NCBI GenBank assembly: GCA_037140375.1
Contig: JBAXER010000022.1
Location: 1-39,165, forward strand
Direction: 5' to 3'
Source of the DNA: WLMZ01 sp037140375
Lineage (GTDB): Bacteria > Actinomycetota > Acidimicrobiia > Acidimicrobiales > Ilumatobacteraceae
DNA: 39,165 bases
Shown: positions 37,632 to 39,165 of the stretch, in pieces
Layout: every line of letters starts with the position of its first letter
Numbering within the stretch: the stretch's first letter is position 1
The notes under the pieces: generated by a model
What the model saw: the letters and a program-made list of their open reading frames with translations, nothing else
Told to the model about the DNA's origin: nothing
Database searches by the model: none
Program-made: the position numbers and the translations under genes

Positions 37632-39056
37632 TTACGGCGCGAGCGCAAGCACTTCGGCGAATCCCGCCTTCAGGCAGCGCATGAACACTTTGTGATCGGG
37701 GATCGCCGTGGTGTCGATGTTGGCGCCGATGTAGCACCGGCCGCGGTATGACATCAACGTGATGTTCACTGCCGATCCGGCAGTAGGTCCAAACGGATAG
37801 AACCGCAACACCTTGACGCCGCCGAGGTACATCTGCACGGGCACCCCAGGAACATTGCTGGCCAGAAAATCGACCCGCTTCAGCATCGTCGCGATCACCT
37901 GCTTCGGCAGCAGGTTGAGCGCGCCCGCAACGGCCTCGGTGTAGGCCAGCGACCGCTCGGCGCGGACATCTTTGGCTTTGTCGTGCAACAACCGCAGACG
38001 TTCGGCCGGATCAGCAGTTCCCACCGGCACCTTGAACCGCATCACCGTCACATGGTTCCCGCCGGGCTGATGCTCGTCGACGCGCAGGCTAATGGGCATC
38101 GCCACCCTGAGCTCGTCTACTTCAGCACCGTGCCGGTCGTGATATCGGCGCATGCCTCCCGTGATACCCGCCAGAAATCCGTCGTTGAGCGATGTCCCAA
38201 CGGAGTGCGTTGCTGCGCTCATCTTCGCGAGCGGAACATCGATCACATCGAAATGAGAATGCACATCACGCGTGGTCATGATTGGCGACATCGCCGACCG
38301 TGCGAGCGCAACCGTGCGCCCAACCGATCGCGCAAGGTCAACGGTGTCGGCCGCGGTTTGTTGTGGGTGAGCGAGCGCGTGCAGAAAATTCGACATCGCC
38401 GTCGGAGCGTTCCGGCGCACAAGTGTTGCGACAGCCTCAAGGTCATGAGAGACCGCATCGCCGAACAGACCAAGGGCTCCGACAGGCGCGTTCGCGCTCT
38501 TTATTGACGCACTCGCGACGGGCGTCGACCGGGCTCGCTTCGTGTTTGGCGTTGGAGCTTCAAAGTCAAAGAGATAGGCAGCAAGCTGCACCGAGCCCAC
38601 GCCGTCGGTGAGCACATGATGCACCTTCATCACCAGCGCAGCTTGTCCTTTGACGAGACCTTCAAGGAGTGTGAACTCCCACAGCGGACGATCCCGATCG
38701 AAGCCCTTGGCCGCCGACTTGCGAGCGAACTCAAGCACATCGTTGATACCTGCCTCGACGCCGCCCAGAGGGGTGAGCACCACGCGCCGAAGGTGATATG
38801 CCAGCTCGAAGTGTTCGTCGGCCACCCATCGCAACATCGTGGGATGCAGAGGGGGCGCCACCACTTTGTCGCGGAGCCCTGGCACCTGATGGGTGACGTG
38901 TTCAATTCGCTCAGTCAGAGTTGGCCAATCAGGCGCCGAGTCCAACATTGCGACGCCAACAATTGTTGAATGCAGCAATGGATCCGACTCGATGAGCCAC
39001 ATGATCGCGTCGGTCTGACTGAGGTAATTGTTGTCTCGTGTAATCGGCTTCGTCAC
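37632..39056 (-). CDS. WS/DGAT wax-ester/triacylglycerol synthase
   Basis: A 474-residue acyl-CoA:alcohol/diacylglycerol O-acyltransferase. The catalytic HHxxxDG motif is HHVLTDG at residues 146-152. DRPLWEFTLLEG lies just before it (PLW motif), and the C-terminal domain shows SLNDGFLAGITGGMRRY, the VPGVPVQMYLGG segment and SYRGRCYIGANID. Such enzymes build neutral-lipid stores, as in Mycobacterium and Acinetobacter. GTG 39056 is selected by GAGGAGG 5 nt upstream; an in-frame start farther up (39149) would read through a hairpin region without similarity. It is transcribed towards the second usp gene. The nearby SDRs and acyl-activating enzyme fit a lipid-metabolising organism. Confidence 0.92.
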   Translation of the reverse strand: MTKPITRDNNYLSQTDAIMWLIESDPLLHSTIVGVAMLDSAPDWPTLTERIEHVTHQVPGLRDKVVAPPLHPTMLRWVADEHFELAYHLRRVVLTPLGGVEAGINDVLEFARKSAAKGFDRDRPLWEFTLLEGLVKGQAALVMKVHHVLTDGVGSVQLAAYLFDFEAPTPNTKRARSTPVASASIKSANAPVGALGLFGDAVSHDLEAVATLVRRNAPTAMSNFLHALAHPQQTAADTVDLARSVGRTVALARSAMSPIMTTRDVHSHFDVIDVPLAKMSAATHSVGTSLNDGFLAGITGGMRRYHDRHGAEVDELRVAMPISLRVDEHQPGGNHVTVMRFKVPVGTADPAERLRLLHDKAKDVRAERSLAYTEAVAGALNLLPKQVIATMLKRVDFLASNVPGVPVQMYLGGVKVLRFYPFGPTAGSAVNITLMSYRGRCYIGANIDTTAIPDHKVFMRCLKAGFAEVLALAP

Positions 39057-39113
39057 TGCTGCCTCCTCATTACTACCTCGCTCGCGGCGCTCATCACACT
39101 GCGTCCAATAGCG

Positions 39114-39143
39114 AAAGGGAGCGCCCCGCAGGACGCTCCCTTT
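39114..39143. terminator. Terminator hairpin upstream of WS/DGAT gene
   Basis: AAAGGGAGCG (39114-39123) and CGCTCCCTTT (39134-39143) are exact inverted copies around a 10-base loop. The A/T ends allow short T-runs in both directions. It most likely ends a transcript entering from the right of the window on the minus strand. Confidence 0.65.
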
Positions 39144-39165
39144 GCTCAAAGCTCTCGAAGGGACT

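Noticed and set aside
1..39165. CRISPR arrays, insertion sequences, integrases, prophage genes
   Set aside because: No evenly spaced direct repeats, transposase or integrase motifs were seen; the window reads as core chromosome.

Overview
The window looks like chromosomal DNA of a GC-rich actinobacterium, most likely of the class Acidimicrobiia. Supporting markers are an F420-type LLM oxidoreductase, a BldD-type regulator with a c-di-GMP motif, a WS/DGAT wax-ester/triacylglycerol synthase, a fatty-acyl-AMP ligase, a PAC2 protein, an actinobacterial-length LeuRS, and many genes whose start codon lies 6-10 nt behind a TANNNT -10 box (leaderless style). The class assignment is inference, because no rRNA is present. 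I see no insertion sequence, prophage or CRISPR array, and there is one tRNA.

Positions 1-5957 hold a cell-surface locus on the + strand. It contains two tandem paralogous exported proteins (the first cut by the window edge) whose C-terminal ~200 residues resemble a WxL-type wall-binding domain. They are followed by a membrane-anchored protein resembling the WxL-interacting family (DUF916 + DUF3324) and by a translationally coupled single-pass membrane protein with a long Ala/Glu-rich cytoplasmic tail. I read this as a diverged WxL-type surface assembly, and it is the best candidate for an undescribed system here. It ends near a perfect 22-bp inverted repeat at 6002-6050.

Positions 6100-17350 carry an alpha/beta hydrolase, tRNA-Val(GAC) and a GDT1-type exporter. 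A long minus-strand housekeeping block follows, in transcription order lepA, MFS transporter, class I photolyase, hrcA, dnaJ, rsmE, bldD-like, hemW. It is bounded on the right by rpsT on the + strand with a clear terminator. The order is the common lepA/hemW/hrcA/dnaJ/rsmE cluster with the MFS and photolyase genes inserted and hemW displaced.

Positions 17380-22310 carry, on the minus strand, cnoX-like thioredoxin, a small HExxH protein, comEA, comEC (without a metallo-beta-lactamase domain) and holA. A small membrane-protein gene sits head-to-head with comEC on the + strand, and the two start codons overlap.

Positions 22330-34000 hold a phosphotransferase and PAC2 pair, an F420-type oxidoreductase, an HDAC-family deacetylase, a fatty-acyl-AMP ligase, a DsbB/TlpA-like thiol redox pair, leuS and two short-chain dehydrogenases. 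Positions 34050-39165 hold an iron-sulfur 6-4-type photolyase, two universal stress proteins flanking a 2OG-Fe(II) oxygenase, and a WS/DGAT acyltransferase. The mix of two photolyases, stress proteins and neutral-lipid synthesis suggests an aerobic, light-exposed, probably aquatic life style (inference).
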